A stretch of 32,777 nucleotides of DNA from Acidobacteriota bacterium (lineage in GTDB: Bacteria > Acidobacteriota > Terriglobia > Acidiferrales > UBA7541). The stretch lies in assembly GCA_013289695.1 (NCBI GenBank), contig JABCZK010000048.1, positions 1 to 32,777 of the forward strand, written 5' to 3'. Under the pieces are notes generated by a model. The model worked only from the letters and a program-made list of their open reading frames with translations. It was not told the origin of the DNA and made no database searches. This document shows positions 8,742-15,629 of the stretch, piece after piece; within the stretch, counting starts at the first letter, position 1, and the number at the start of each line of letters is the position of its first letter. The position numbers and the translations under genes were made by a program.

Positions 8742-9014
8742 GTGCTGAACTACCTAGAACGATTCATTCGAGATCCCCAAATCTGCGGCGGCCAGCCCCG
8801 CTTCAAAGGAACTCGCGTTCTCCTGCGCAGCGTGCTCGCCGGCTTGGCGGCCGGGGAAACAACGGAGGCGATCCTTTCAGGCTACCCTTCTCTGAAGCCA
8901 GCGGACATCCAAGCTGCGATCGCTTTTGCAGCCGCCTCCACCCGAAGAAGACCTCCCCGTTCCGGCAGTTCCGCGTTTTTGATCCGACGCCGGCCCTACG
9001 AATTGTCGCTCTAA
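8742..9014 (+). pseudogene. DUF433 (VapB45-like antitoxin family) gene, probably frameshifted
   Basis: From GTG 8742 the first 66 residues are a good DUF433 domain: RFIRDPQICGGQPRFKGTRV, then a VLAGLAAGET stretch, YPSLKPADIQAAIAFAAAS. DUF433 proteins resemble antitoxins paired with PIN-like DUF5615 toxins. After about base 8936 the reading frame turns into an arginine/proline-rich tail (to the stop at 9014) unlike the family. The +1 frame across the same bases reads PPPEEDLPVPAVPRF then stop at 8980-8982, a typical DUF433 end. One extra base in the run GCCGCCTCC around 8930-8940 explains this. No DUF5615-like toxin is recognisable in the 289 bases that follow. It is either an inactivated gene or a sequencing error. 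Confidence 0.7.
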
Positions 9015-9102
9015 TCCTATTCTGGACTTCTGTCGTCTTTTCGGAATTTTGGATCGTAAGGATGATTCGCGAAATCAACCTAGCCGAAGGAAAATGCGGC
9101 AG

Positions 9103-9133
9103 GCTCCCGTTTCTCCTCCCTTTTAACGGGAGC
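9103..9133. repeat. 9-bp perfect hairpin between DUF433 gene and yacG
   Basis: GCTCCCGTT pairs perfectly with AACGGGAGC across a 13-base pyrimidine loop. There is no T-run after it on either strand, so it is not a convincing rho-independent terminator. The rest of 9015-9303 shows no gene I can support. Confidence 0.5.
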
Positions 9134-9290
9134 TAGCTTCTTGGACGACATCGCCGAGCCGTTCCGAACGGTACTGCCACAAGAGCAGTGTTCTGGCTCT
9201 TGGTTCCGATAACACTCCTGCTCGCTAGTCTATGTCTGATCCTCGGTCGGAACTAACCTGATCGCACGCGCATCGCCGCGCACTTTGCGG

Positions 9291-9296
9291 TATTCT
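9291..9296 (+). promoter_or_regulatory. -10-like hexamer directly before yacG
   Basis: TATTCT lies 7 bases before the yacG ATG with no Shine-Dalgarno sequence between, as before mutY. This suggests a leaderless yacG-pgpA transcript. No good -35 is visible. Confidence 0.35.
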
Positions 9297-9303
9297 TAAT
9301 CGC

Positions 9304-9501
9304 ATGAAATTCCGCTGCCCCATCTGCAAGAAGCCGACCGATTCCGAAGCCAACTCGGAATTTCCGTTCTGCAGCGAACGCTGCAAGCTCTTCGACCTCG
9401 GCAACTGGTCCAGCGAAAAGTACGTCATCAGTGAGCCGGCCAACGACGACACCCTTTTCGAAGACATCACCCGCGAATCCCCAGACGAACACAAAAACTA
9501 A
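9304..9501 (+). CDS. yacG: YacG-type zinc-binding protein (DNA gyrase inhibitor family)
   Basis: A 65-aa protein of the YacG family. The zinc site is formed by Cys5, Cys8, Cys23 and Cys27 (CPIC...FCSERC), followed by the family stretch KLFDLGNW and an acidic tail. The E. coli homologue binds GyrB and inhibits DNA gyrase; the same role here is inferred from homology. Length and domain are complete. Its stop codon TAA overlaps the ATG of pgpA by one base, so the two are translationally coupled. Confidence 0.93.
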   Translation: MKFRCPICKKPTDSEANSEFPFCSERCKLFDLGNWSSEKYVISEPANDDTLFEDITRESPDEHKN

Positions 9502-10232
9502 TGACCGCAAAAACCGACCCAGCCGCCTCCGACGATCCTGCCGCATCGAGCGCCACAGCGTCAGCACCACCGAAGGCTGAATCACCCATCGCGCCTTCGA
9601 CAACAACGCAACCCAAGCCCCGCTTCGCGATTTTTATCGCCACCGCCGCCGGCTTCGGCTACCTCCCGAAAGCTCCCGGCACTTGGGGCTCTCTCGGCAG
9701 CTTCATTCTGTTCGCGGTACCGGCGTGTTTATGGTTCGGTCCAGAAGTTCCGTACATGCTCGCCAACGGTTCTGTCGGTGACTTCTCTAATGTCAACCTC
9801 CCGGCTAGTTATTTTCATCAATTCGTATGGGCATACGTCGTGCTGTTTCTCCTCATTTCGGCCGTCGGAGTCTGGGCCGCTCATCGCACCGCGGAATTTT
9901 GGCATCAAAAAGATCCGGGTCGAGTCGTGATAGATGAAGTGTCCGGGCAATTCCTGACCATGCTCCTGGGGAGCGGCGTTCCTATTTGGTGGAGGGTCCC
10001 AGAGCTTCGCTATGCAACCTTAGCGCCAGGTTTTATCTTGATGCGCTCCGCCCTCAACTGGAAATATTTGCTCGTGGGTTTTATACTTTTTCGAGTGTTC
10101 GACATTTGGAAGCCGTTCCCGGCGCGCCAGGCGGAATCGTTGCCTGGCGGCTGGGGCATCATGGCGGACGACTGGATCGCGGGAATTTACGCCGCCATCG
10201 GCTTATGGCTGGCCCGCGCCGCCGGACTGTAG
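9501..10232 (+). CDS. pgpA: Phosphatidylglycerophosphatase A with internal insertion
   Basis: PgpA dephosphorylates phosphatidylglycerophosphate to phosphatidylglycerol at the inner membrane. The protein is 243 aa, longer than the usual 150-180. Residues 1-40 are a Pro/Ala/Ser/Thr-rich extension. Family motifs are GFGYLPKAPGTWGSL at 51-65, DPGRVVIDEVSGQ at 138-150 and FDIWKPFPARQ...LPGGWGIMADD at 200-224. Extra hydrophobic residues lie between the motifs, at about 76-110 and 156-186, and the DNA there (about 9720-10060) has weaker G/C third-base bias than the motif-bearing parts. The ATG overlaps the yacG stop by one base. The active-site acidic residues DE (145-146) and DD (223-224) are kept, so it is likely functional. 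Confidence 0.92.
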   Translation: MTAKTDPAASDDPAASSATASAPPKAESPIAPSTTTQPKPRFAIFIATAAGFGYLPKAPGTWGSLGSFILFAVPACLWFGPEVPYMLANGSVGDFSNVNLPASYFHQFVWAYVVLFLLISAVGVWAAHRTAEFWHQKDPGRVVIDEVSGQFLTMLLGSGVPIWWRVPELRYATLAPGFILMRSALNWKYLLVGFILFRVFDIWKPFPARQAESLPGGWGIMADDWIAGIYAAIGLWLARAAGL

Positions 10233-10247
10233 CAAGAATCTTTGTGG

Positions 10248-10330
10248 GTCGTGGCTCGAGCCACGACATACGCCGCGCAAAATCCGAGCGGCTTTCGCCG
10301 CTGAAGTTCCGCCTTTGCGGCTACCACACA
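10248..10330. repeat. Palindrome-rich intergenic element after pgpA
   Basis: A perfect 20-base palindrome (arm GTCGTGGCTC) occupies 10248-10267. It is followed by a second hairpin AGCGGC-TTTC-GCCGCT at 10287-10302 and by CCGCCTTTGCGGCTACC at about 10309-10325. There is no T-tract, so termination is doubtful; a mobile non-coding repeat of the REP/MITE kind is more likely. No gene is seen in 10233-10455. Confidence 0.55.
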
Positions 10331-10455
10331 TATTCTTTAGACCGGCCGCTCGGCGAACGCCTGACACAAAGATACGCGCAATGACACGCACCAAAATTTA
10401 GTGCAAGCTATCAAGGTCAGCACCAAGGCCCCGGCACATCAGCTTGAATGCGAAC

Positions 10456-11475
10456 ATGACCGCCACTCCCAGAATCGAAAGCATCAAGCCAGCCGCCGCG
10501 CTACCCGGCGGCGAAGTCGCTATTCACGGCAGCGGCTTTGGCACGCGCAATCACGCGCGCCCGCTGGTGCAATTCGGCGCCGCGGAAGCCAGCCTGGTCC
10601 TGGCTGCGGAAAATCTGCTGATCGCGCGCGTCCCGGAAGGAGCCGCGGGCGGCACCGTCCGCGTGAGAATGGCAGGCGTCGAAAGCCCGCCGTTCCCGCT
10701 CGCGCTCGGCACGCAAGTCGCCGACAATCTCCATCCCGTCGCCAGCCCCGCGGTGGACGCCGACGGTAACGTGTACGTCACCTTCAGCGGCCAGCGCGGC
10801 CAGAAAGTTCCCGTCTCACTTTACAAAGTCACGGCCAATCACGCCATCAAGCCTTTCATCACCGAAATGATGAATCCCACCGGCCTGGCGATTGATAGCG
10901 AAGGATTCCTCTATGTTTCCAGCCGCCACGATGGCGCGATCCACCGCGTAACGCCCGAGGGCCACTCCATGCAATGGATCGAGGGCATGGGCATCGCCAC
11001 CGGACTCGCGTTCGATAAAGCCGGCAATCTTTACGTCGGCGATCGCAGTGGCACAATTTTCAAAATCGGCGCCGACCGCGAAATTTTCGTTTTCGCCACA
11101 CTCGAACCTTCGATGGCCGCTTATCATCTGGCGTTCAGCGCCGCCGACGAGCTTTACGTCACCGGCCCCACCACCTCCAGTTTCGACCGCGTCTATCGCA
11201 TCAATCCCGCCGGCGAAGTCAGTACTTTTTTCCGCGGTCTCGGCCGCCCGCAAGGACTCGCCTTTGACCGCAGCGGCAATCTTTACGTCGCCGCGTCTCT
11301 CGGCGGCCAACGCGGCATCGTCCGCCTAACGCCGCAAGCCGAGCCGGAGCTGGTTGTGAGCGGCGGCAACATCGTAGGCCTCGCGCTGCTGCCGAGCCGC
11401 CGCGCCATGATCACTACCAACAACGCGCTGTACTCGCTAGATTGGGATGTCCAGGGCCTGCCGCTGAACGGCTAA
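10456..11475 (+). CDS. IPT/TIG domain plus NHL-type six-bladed beta-propeller protein
   Basis: A 339-aa protein from ATG 10456; an in-frame TTG at 10444 lacks a ribosome site and only adds four residues. Residues about 4-85 form an IPT/TIG immunoglobulin-like domain (PRIESIKPAAALPGGEVAI, GSGFG). The rest is an NHL/SMP-30-like propeller with repeated units such as GLAIDSEGFLYV, GLAFDKAGNLYVGD and GLAFDRSGNLYVAA; I count about six blades. No signal peptide is visible, which is unusual for this otherwise secreted fold, so it may be cytoplasmic or exported by another route. The ligand is unknown. It stands alone, with repeats on both sides. Confidence 0.85.
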   Translation: MTATPRIESIKPAAALPGGEVAIHGSGFGTRNHARPLVQFGAAEASLVLAAENLLIARVPEGAAGGTVRVRMAGVESPPFPLALGTQVADNLHPVASPAVDADGNVYVTFSGQRGQKVPVSLYKVTANHAIKPFITEMMNPTGLAIDSEGFLYVSSRHDGAIHRVTPEGHSMQWIEGMGIATGLAFDKAGNLYVGDRSGTIFKIGADREIFVFATLEPSMAAYHLAFSAADELYVTGPTTSSFDRVYRINPAGEVSTFFRGLGRPQGLAFDRSGNLYVAASLGGQRGIVRLTPQAEPELVVSGGNIVGLALLPSRRAMITTNNALYSLDWDVQGLPLNG

Positions 11476-11511
11476 TCCTCACCAGCGTTAACGAAAAAAT
11501 GCCTTGGCCGT

Positions 11512-11547
11512 CATCCTGAACCCGCGACAGCGGGTGAAGGATCTCTG
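11512..11547. repeat. CATCC...GGATCTCTG hairpin repeat, copy 1
   Basis: CATCCTGAACCCGCGACAGC is followed by GGGTGAAGGATCTCTG. CCCGC pairs with GCGGG and the outer ends ATCCT/AGGAT also pair, giving a two-tier hairpin. A close copy is at 28849-28883 and a decayed one near 2614-2690. It is followed at 11591-11607 by a separate CTGCCTGC/GCAGGCAG hairpin. Confidence 0.6.
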
Positions 11548-11649
11548 TTCGATGCCGCGTGCTCGCCGGGGCCACAAACGAAGACAGTTCCCTGCCTGCG
11601 GCAGGCAGAGTTCGTCGCTGCGCTGCGCAAGGTTTTCATGCGGATTGGT

Positions 11650-12606
11650 TTAGACCGGCCGATTCGGATACTCTGCCCTCGGAAATCGCAAGTGTATTAG
11701 CAGTGCGCAAAGCAGTAGCACCAGAAACGCGATCACGCTGCCCTCCGGCCCCGCCGAACCTCCCGTCAGCCACTTCGGACCCTGCAGGGAAGTGTTCAGG
11801 TAGCGGCCCACGCCGAGCAAGCCGCTATCCGGCGTGCCGTAGAAAAAAGTTTCCGCCCAGTCCCACGCCGCATGAAACCCCAACGCGAACCACAGAGAGC
11901 CGGTCCGCCGGATCATCAAGCAAAAAAGCAGGCCGATCCATACGACCTGCAGAATGCCGAGAACATTTTCATTCGGATTGCCGAGATGCGCGGCGCCGAA
12001 TACCAGCGAGGTAAACAGCGCGGCTCGCCAGAACTGGAAGCGTCGCGCGAAAGAGAACAGCCAGTAACCGCGAAACGCGAGCTCCTCGTGTACCGCCACG
12101 GCCAGAAATACCGCGCCCCAGCCGAGCGCGTAACGGAACACCGCGCCTCCCGCCAGCGCCACGGAATCGATTTGAAAATGGCCGGACGCGCGAAGAACCA
12201 GCAGAATCGCCGAAAGCATCGCGAATCCCCACAGACAACCTTCCCAGAATCGCAATCCGAAAATTCCGCGTGGAGGAATTCCATAATCGCCCAGCGGGCG
12301 TTTTTCCATCCGCGAAACGATCCCGGTCGCCAGCACGACACAAAATGCAAACAGCGCCTTGAGCGGCAATTCACTGCGCACGCTGAAGACGGCATCCGAC
12401 GGATTGCCCTGAAGACGCAGCGCAAAAACCAGCAGCCCCGGGAAGATAAACGCGATTCCCACCCAGATCAGCAGGCGATTGCGTTCGGCGCGACCCCATG
12501 GTCGAGGCGGTTCGGAAACGGGCCCGCGCGCTGGATCCGACGCCGCAACGGACGTTCGCCCGGTTTGCAATTCTCCGCCGCGCTCGGAATCGTTTTCCTC
12601 AGACAA
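11650..12606 (-). CDS. CPBP-family intramembrane metalloprotease (CAAX/Rce1-like)
   Basis: A 318-aa membrane protein of the CPBP (Abi/Rce1) family. After a 40-residue polar N-terminus there are about eight hydrophobic segments. The three catalytic motifs are present: Glu174-Glu175 with Arg179 (HEELAFRGYW), Phe203 with His207 (FGAAHLGN), and His245 with Asp249 (HAAWDW). The glutamates and histidines are expected to bind zinc, so it should be an active glutamic-type membrane protease. The start is TTG at 12604-12606, supported by a perfect AGGAGG seven bases upstream (12614-12619 on the plus strand). Family members process prenylated proteins or bacteriocin-related peptides; no substrate gene is adjacent here. 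Confidence 0.92.
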   Translation of the reverse strand: MSEENDSERGGELQTGRTSVAASDPARGPVSEPPRPWGRAERNRLLIWVGIAFIFPGLLVFALRLQGNPSDAVFSVRSELPLKALFAFCVVLATGIVSRMEKRPLGDYGIPPRGIFGLRFWEGCLWGFAMLSAILLVLRASGHFQIDSVALAGGAVFRYALGWGAVFLAVAVHEELAFRGYWLFSFARRFQFWRAALFTSLVFGAAHLGNPNENVLGILQVVWIGLLFCLMIRRTGSLWFALGFHAAWDWAETFFYGTPDSGLLGVGRYLNTSLQGPKWLTGGSAGPEGSVIAFLVLLLCALLIHLRFPRAEYPNRPV

Positions 12607-12613
12607 GGGCGCG

Positions 12614-12619
12614 CCTCCT
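12614..12619 (-). promoter_or_regulatory. Strong Shine-Dalgarno that decides a TTG start
   Basis: AGGAGG on the minus strand, seven bases before TTG at 12604-12606. It is one of the few full-strength ribosome sites in the window and justifies the non-ATG start of the CPBP protease gene. Confidence 0.75.
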
Positions 12620-12710
12620 GTTGCAATAAGACATATTCGTGGTCAAGCGCGCCACTGGCTAACGCACGCTTGGCGAATGTTCTCGCAAATTCCTATCTCC
12701 GGAGCGGACA

Positions 12711-13253
12711 CTACGGCGCGCTATGTCCGCCACACTTCAGCACTCCAAGATACTCGTGCCAAGGACCCACCGCCGCGGCATATTGATGCGCCATGACCCG
12801 CGAGATTTGGTGCAGGTGAGTCAAATCATGAACCGCCCACGTCGCCAGCAACTGCGACAAAGTAACCGCGCCAAGCGCAGGATGCCGCCCACGCCGCTCC
12901 AGGTCCTCTCGCCGCAGATTCATCGCGCGCAGTTCGCCCAACCCCGCCGATCGCCAGCGAGCAAACTCATCCAATAATTGTCCCAGCGATTTGCCCGCGC
13001 TTTCCTGCTCCTGTCCCCGACGATCGAACGGCTCAAACGTCCGCGTGTCGCCAAACTCCAATATCATCCTGGCCCGCGGCATCCAATCCGTGCGTTCGCC
13101 GTGATTCAGATGCCCGACGATATCGAACGCGCTCCACGTGCCTGCTCCTTCGTTTCGTGACGTCCACGCTTCGGGCAAATCGCGCAGCAGCGCATCGAGC
13201 GCCGCAGGCGTGCGTGTGAGCAGCGCCATTGTGTCGTGCAAGTTTTGTTCCAT
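12711..13253 (-). CDS. DinB/YfiT-like metal-binding four-helix-bundle protein
   Basis: A 180-aa DinB-like protein from ATG 13251-13253, which has GGAG about six bases upstream; an in-frame TTG seven codons earlier is less likely. The fold is an all-helical bundle with a metal site of three histidines. The candidates fall in the expected places: His48 (VGHLNHGE), His142 and His146 (VHDLTHLHQ). The superfamily includes thiol transferases that use bacillithiol or mycothiol and many members of unknown activity, so a precise reaction cannot be given. It is separated from the CPBP gene by about 100 bases and has no clear operon partner. Confidence 0.88.
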   Translation of the reverse strand: MEQNLHDTMALLTRTPAALDALLRDLPEAWTSRNEGAGTWSAFDIVGHLNHGERTDWMPRARMILEFGDTRTFEPFDRRGQEQESAGKSLGQLLDEFARWRSAGLGELRAMNLRREDLERRGRHPALGAVTLSQLLATWAVHDLTHLHQISRVMAHQYAAAVGPWHEYLGVLKCGGHSAP

Positions 13254-13371
13254 GATGGTCTCCGATTCGTACAAGCCATCGGACTGCGTTGACAGCCTGC
13301 GCGACTCCGGGCTTTTTCGCAGCCCAGTGTCCCGCGCGCCCTCTTCGTTTTGCCGCCGCCTTTGAATTTGT

Positions 13372-13393
13372 GAATCGGCCTGCAGGGCGATTC
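13372..13393. repeat. 22-base near-perfect palindrome centred on CCTGCAGG
   Basis: GAATCG-G-CCTGCAGG-G-CGATTC is symmetrical except for one G/G position pair. It is preceded by TTTGAATTTG, the same decamer that precedes the repeat at 8591. It lies in the 345-base gene-free stretch 13254-13598, which also contains the CCCTGCC-AGC-GGCAGGG hairpin at 13536-13552 and nothing else I can support. Confidence 0.5.
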
Positions 13394-13535
13394 ATCCTGA
13401 GATTCAGCGGCGCCGAATCGAACGGTCGCGGCCACCCGCGAAGCGGGACGGGCGCCGTTGACTCGCTTTTGCAAATCCCGAGCCGCTCCACATTCAGCTC
13501 GCCCATCCGCAACTCAGCGCCGTTTTACCCTGAGG

Positions 13536-13552
13536 CCCTGCCAGCGGCAGGG
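13536..13552. repeat. CCCTGCC/GGCAGGG hairpin
   Basis: A perfect 7-bp stem with AGC loop. The flanks ACCCTGAGG...GTCGAAGGGG resemble the CATCC...GGATCT repeat family. It lies just upstream of the gene remnant that starts near 13599 and may mark the break point. Confidence 0.5.
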
Positions 13553-13598
13553 TCGAAGGGGGGCGCGGCCCGAGCTGCGCCTTCAGTATCCCAAAAAA

Positions 13599-13937
13599 AT
13601 CAACGACCGCGACGCCTACCTGCTCCTAGCCATCCGCGAAGGCCAGCCCCAGGCAAAATTATATTTCGACGAGCAATCGGGCCTGCTCGTCCGCTTGATT
13701 CGCTACGCCGAAACCCCGCGAGGCTGCAACCCCAACCAAATTGATTACGCCGAATATCGCGAAGCTGATGGCGTGGCGATCCCCTTCCGTGTCGCTACAT
13801 CTCAACCAAGAAACATGTCCACAATCCAATTCGCCGCAGTGCAACAGAACGTGCCAATAGGGCCCGCTAGATTCGCCAAGCCGAAACCGCTGCCGCCCGC
13901 TGGCAAACAATCCGAGCAGTCAGCCTCACACCCTTAA
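13599..13937 (+). pseudogene. 3' remnant of an acidobacterial reaction-centre-type cytochrome c-like gene
   Basis: The reading frame ending at 13937 is convincing only from about base 13599. There it reads INDRDAYLLLA, then KLYFDEQSGLLVRLIRYAET, then NPNQIDYAEYREADGVAIPF and finally QFAAVQQNVPIGPARFAKP. This matches my recollection of the C-terminal domain of acidobacterial proteins annotated as photosynthetic reaction-centre cytochrome c subunit-like. No heme motif (CxxCH) and no N-terminal part is present in any nearby frame. Upstream of 13599 the frame runs into a palindromic repeat and has no start with a ribosome site (only a TTG at 13458). It is therefore a truncated remnant, probably not expressed. 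Confidence 0.65.
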
Positions 13938-13987
13938 CGCGTTTGCTGAACGCGGAACCGCGCGGACCGGTTGCGACGGGTTTCGGC

Positions 13988-14344
13988 TCACACGTGCTGG
14001 AGGTGGGTGTCGCCGAATCGCGCCGGATATTTCAATCCATAGCCCAGCATTCGGTCCATGCCAATGTGTGCCAGCCAAATTAGGGCGTAAGGCTCAAGAG
14101 CGGGGAGCGGAGCCAAGACCGCGACGCCTAACAACAAAATCGGCACAGACGAAGTGTGCGCGAGGTTATAGGCGGCCGAGCCGATCTTGGGATTCGCCAC
14201 ATAACCCAGCATGAACAGATCGGGCGCAAGCAGCAGCAGCGCGAACAGCCACCAATGGAAGTGTCCTGCACGGTACAGAACGAGCGTTAGGGCGAAAATA
14301 CTGGCCCCTTCCAGATGCAGTAGCCAGCGAGGTTTCGTCAGCAT
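13988..14344 (-). CDS. DUF4260 small membrane protein
   Basis: A 118-aa protein matching the DUF4260 family: PRWLLHLEG at the start, a hydrophobic FHWWLFALLLLAPDLFML segment, GYVANPKIGSAAYNLAHT, and the C-terminal LIWLAHIGMDRMLGYGLKYP. About four membrane helices are expected. The length equals the usual family length. The function is unknown; the conserved His and Asp residues (HIGMDR) have no assigned role. It starts at ATG 14342-14344 and is divergent from the ribbon-helix-helix gene at 14494, sharing a 149-base spacer in which I see no clear promoter. Confidence 0.88.
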   Translation of the reverse strand: MLTKPRWLLHLEGASIFALTLVLYRAGHFHWWLFALLLLAPDLFMLGYVANPKIGSAAYNLAHTSSVPILLLGVAVLAPLPALEPYALIWLAHIGMDRMLGYGLKYPARFGDTHLQHV

Positions 14345-14493
14345 AGGGCATCTACTCCTCAGATATTCAGAACGCGAGAATCAACAATTCTTCTTCGCAA
14401 GGTTGGCGCGCGACAAACTCACTTTCGGAAAACGTCGAAGGCGAATCAAGATTCTCGCTGCCGCGCGTACCGTAAACCGATACGAGGAAAGTC

Positions 14494-14748
14494 ATGGTAA
14501 CCGGAAAAGGGGAAGGAAAGCGGAACGTTTCGATCAGGCTCGACCGGCGAACCATCGAAAAAGCCAAGATCCTCGCCGCGCGCCGCTCCACTTCGCCTAG
14601 CGCTCTGCTGGCTTGTCAAATCGAACTTCTTGTAGGCGACGAAGAAGCCTACGAGTTCGCTAAAGAGCAAGCCACGACGTTGCTCGACGAAGGCTTTGAC
14701 CTCGGCGGCAAAATTCCGGCCGACCGCGATAAACTCCATGAGCCATAA
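14494..14748 (+). CDS. Ribbon-helix-helix antitoxin-like protein, apparently orphan
   Basis: An 84-aa protein. Residues 11-45 read NVSIRLDRRTIEKAKILAAR then STSPSALLACQIELL, the strand-helix-helix pattern of CopG/VapB-type antitoxins. The C-terminal half is acidic and helical, as in toxin-binding tails. GAGGA (14484-14488) lies five bases before the ATG, a good ribosome site. The end of the gene overlaps an ATG (14738) that opens a frame of only nine codons (MSHKTVIGH, stop 14765-14767), where a PIN toxin would be expected. The toxin therefore seems lost, and the minus-strand araC gene occupies the space. It may still autoregulate, or it may be a solitary regulator. Confidence 0.75.
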   Translation: MVTGKGEGKRNVSIRLDRRTIEKAKILAARRSTSPSALLACQIELLVGDEEAYEFAKEQATTLLDEGFDLGGKIPADRDKLHEP

Positions 14749-14767
14749 GACCGTCATCGGCCATTAG
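14738..14767 (+). pseudogene. Possible toxin stub (nine codons) overlapping the antitoxin-like gene
   Basis: ATG 14738 overlaps the last codons of the ribbon-helix-helix gene, the coupling usual for VapBC pairs. The frame reads MSHKTVIGH and stops at 14765-14767. PIN toxins often begin with Met, a short basic stretch and a hydrophobic strand, so this could be the first codons of a deleted toxin. The match is short and may be chance. Confidence 0.25.
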
Positions 14768-15555
14768 CCCTTTGCACCGGCGCTGAAATAGGCACTCGGC
14801 GTGGTGCCCAAAGTTTTCCTGAACATGAAAATGAAGGCGCTCGGCGTGCTGTAGCCCGCCTCCAGTGCCGCGTGCGTGATCTTTGCTCCCTCCGCCAGCA
14901 GACGCATCGCCTGCATCAGCCGCAACTGTTGTCGCCACTTGCCGAACGTCATTCCCGTTTCTTCCCGAAACCGCCGCTCGATCGTGCGCCGTCCCGCACC
15001 GGTAATTTTGCAAACTTGCGCAAGCGTACTCTGCTCGCCTGGATTCGCAAGCAGCACGCTGGCCACTCGCAACGCTCGCGTGTCCGTGGGGTTCGGCAGC
15101 CGTAGCGAAACCGTTTGAATGGTCTGCAGCTGGTCCACGATCAGATCAATCACGTGCCGCTGCCGCTCTTTTCGCACCTGCAGCGTCTGAAGCGCGCACG
15201 CGTGCAGAATCAGTTCCCTCAGCAGCGGTGATACGTTCACCACACAGCAAGTCCGCGGCAAAGTTCTCGCCAAGCGCGGCCGCAGGTAAAGAGTTCGCAT
15301 CGAAACCGTGCCGGACATCGTGATCGTGTGCGGAACAGGCGCGGGAATCCACACCGCTCGGTGCGTGGGAACCACCCAGGCGCCGACGTCCGTGCGCACG
15401 GTCATCACCCCACGCGAGGCATATACCAGCTGGTCGCGATGATGAAAGTGCAGCACTATGACGTGCCCGGCCGGGTAGTCGCGGCTCAGCGTAGTAACTT
15501 GCGCCTGGCCGGGCGCACCGGGATCAAATTTCGCGATTTGTCTATTTCGCGACAT
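14764..15555 (-). CDS. AraC-family transcriptional regulator
   Basis: A 263-aa regulator. Residues about 25-90 form a cupin-like sensing domain (HVIVLHFHHRDQLVYASRGV, then VWIPAPVPHTI). The C-terminal 100 residues are the double helix-turn-helix of the AraC family, with ITGAGRRTIERRFREETG in the first motif and GYSTPSAFIFMFRKTLGTTP in the second. The start is ATG 15553-15555. It is divergent from a methyltransferase gene across 74 bases containing the 11-base palindrome ATTGT-C-ACAAT (15558-15568), which could be its operator. The likely targets are itself and the methyltransferase-DUF1579 pair (inference). The effector is unknown. Confidence 0.93.
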   Translation of the reverse strand: MSRNRQIAKFDPGAPGQAQVTTLSRDYPAGHVIVLHFHHRDQLVYASRGVMTVRTDVGAWVVPTHRAVWIPAPVPHTITMSGTVSMRTLYLRPRLARTLPRTCCVVNVSPLLRELILHACALQTLQVRKERQRHVIDLIVDQLQTIQTVSLRLPNPTDTRALRVASVLLANPGEQSTLAQVCKITGAGRRTIERRFREETGMTFGKWRQQLRLMQAMRLLAEGAKITHAALEAGYSTPSAFIFMFRKTLGTTPSAYFSAGAKG

Positions 15556-15557
15556 TC

Positions 15558-15568
15558 ATTGTCACAAT
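15558..15568. promoter_or_regulatory. 11-base palindrome in the araC/methyltransferase divergent spacer
   Basis: ATTGT-C-ACAAT is a perfect inverted repeat three bases upstream of the araC ATG. It may be an operator or part of the araC promoter. AraC-type sites are more often direct repeats, so the assignment is weak. TATTCT (15597-15602) could be the -10 box of the methyltransferase gene. Confidence 0.35.
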
Positions 15569-15629
15569 ATCGAAAGAACGCAAATCCGGCAACCGCTATT
15601 CTTTTCTCAGGCCAGGAAGGCATCGCACC

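Noticed and set aside
9103..9133. Rho-independent terminator
   Set aside because: The stem is perfect but no T-run follows it on either strand.
8663..9136. 157-codon frame overlapping the DUF433 gene
   Set aside because: It shows no family signature, and the DUF433 motif lies in another frame over the same bases.
11872..12786. 304-codon plus-strand frame
   Set aside because: It is antisense to the CPBP protease, which has all three catalytic motifs and a strong ribosome site.
13289..13744. 151-codon plus-strand frame across the palindromic spacer
   Set aside because: It crosses two hairpin repeats and is out of frame with the cytochrome-like remnant; no family match.
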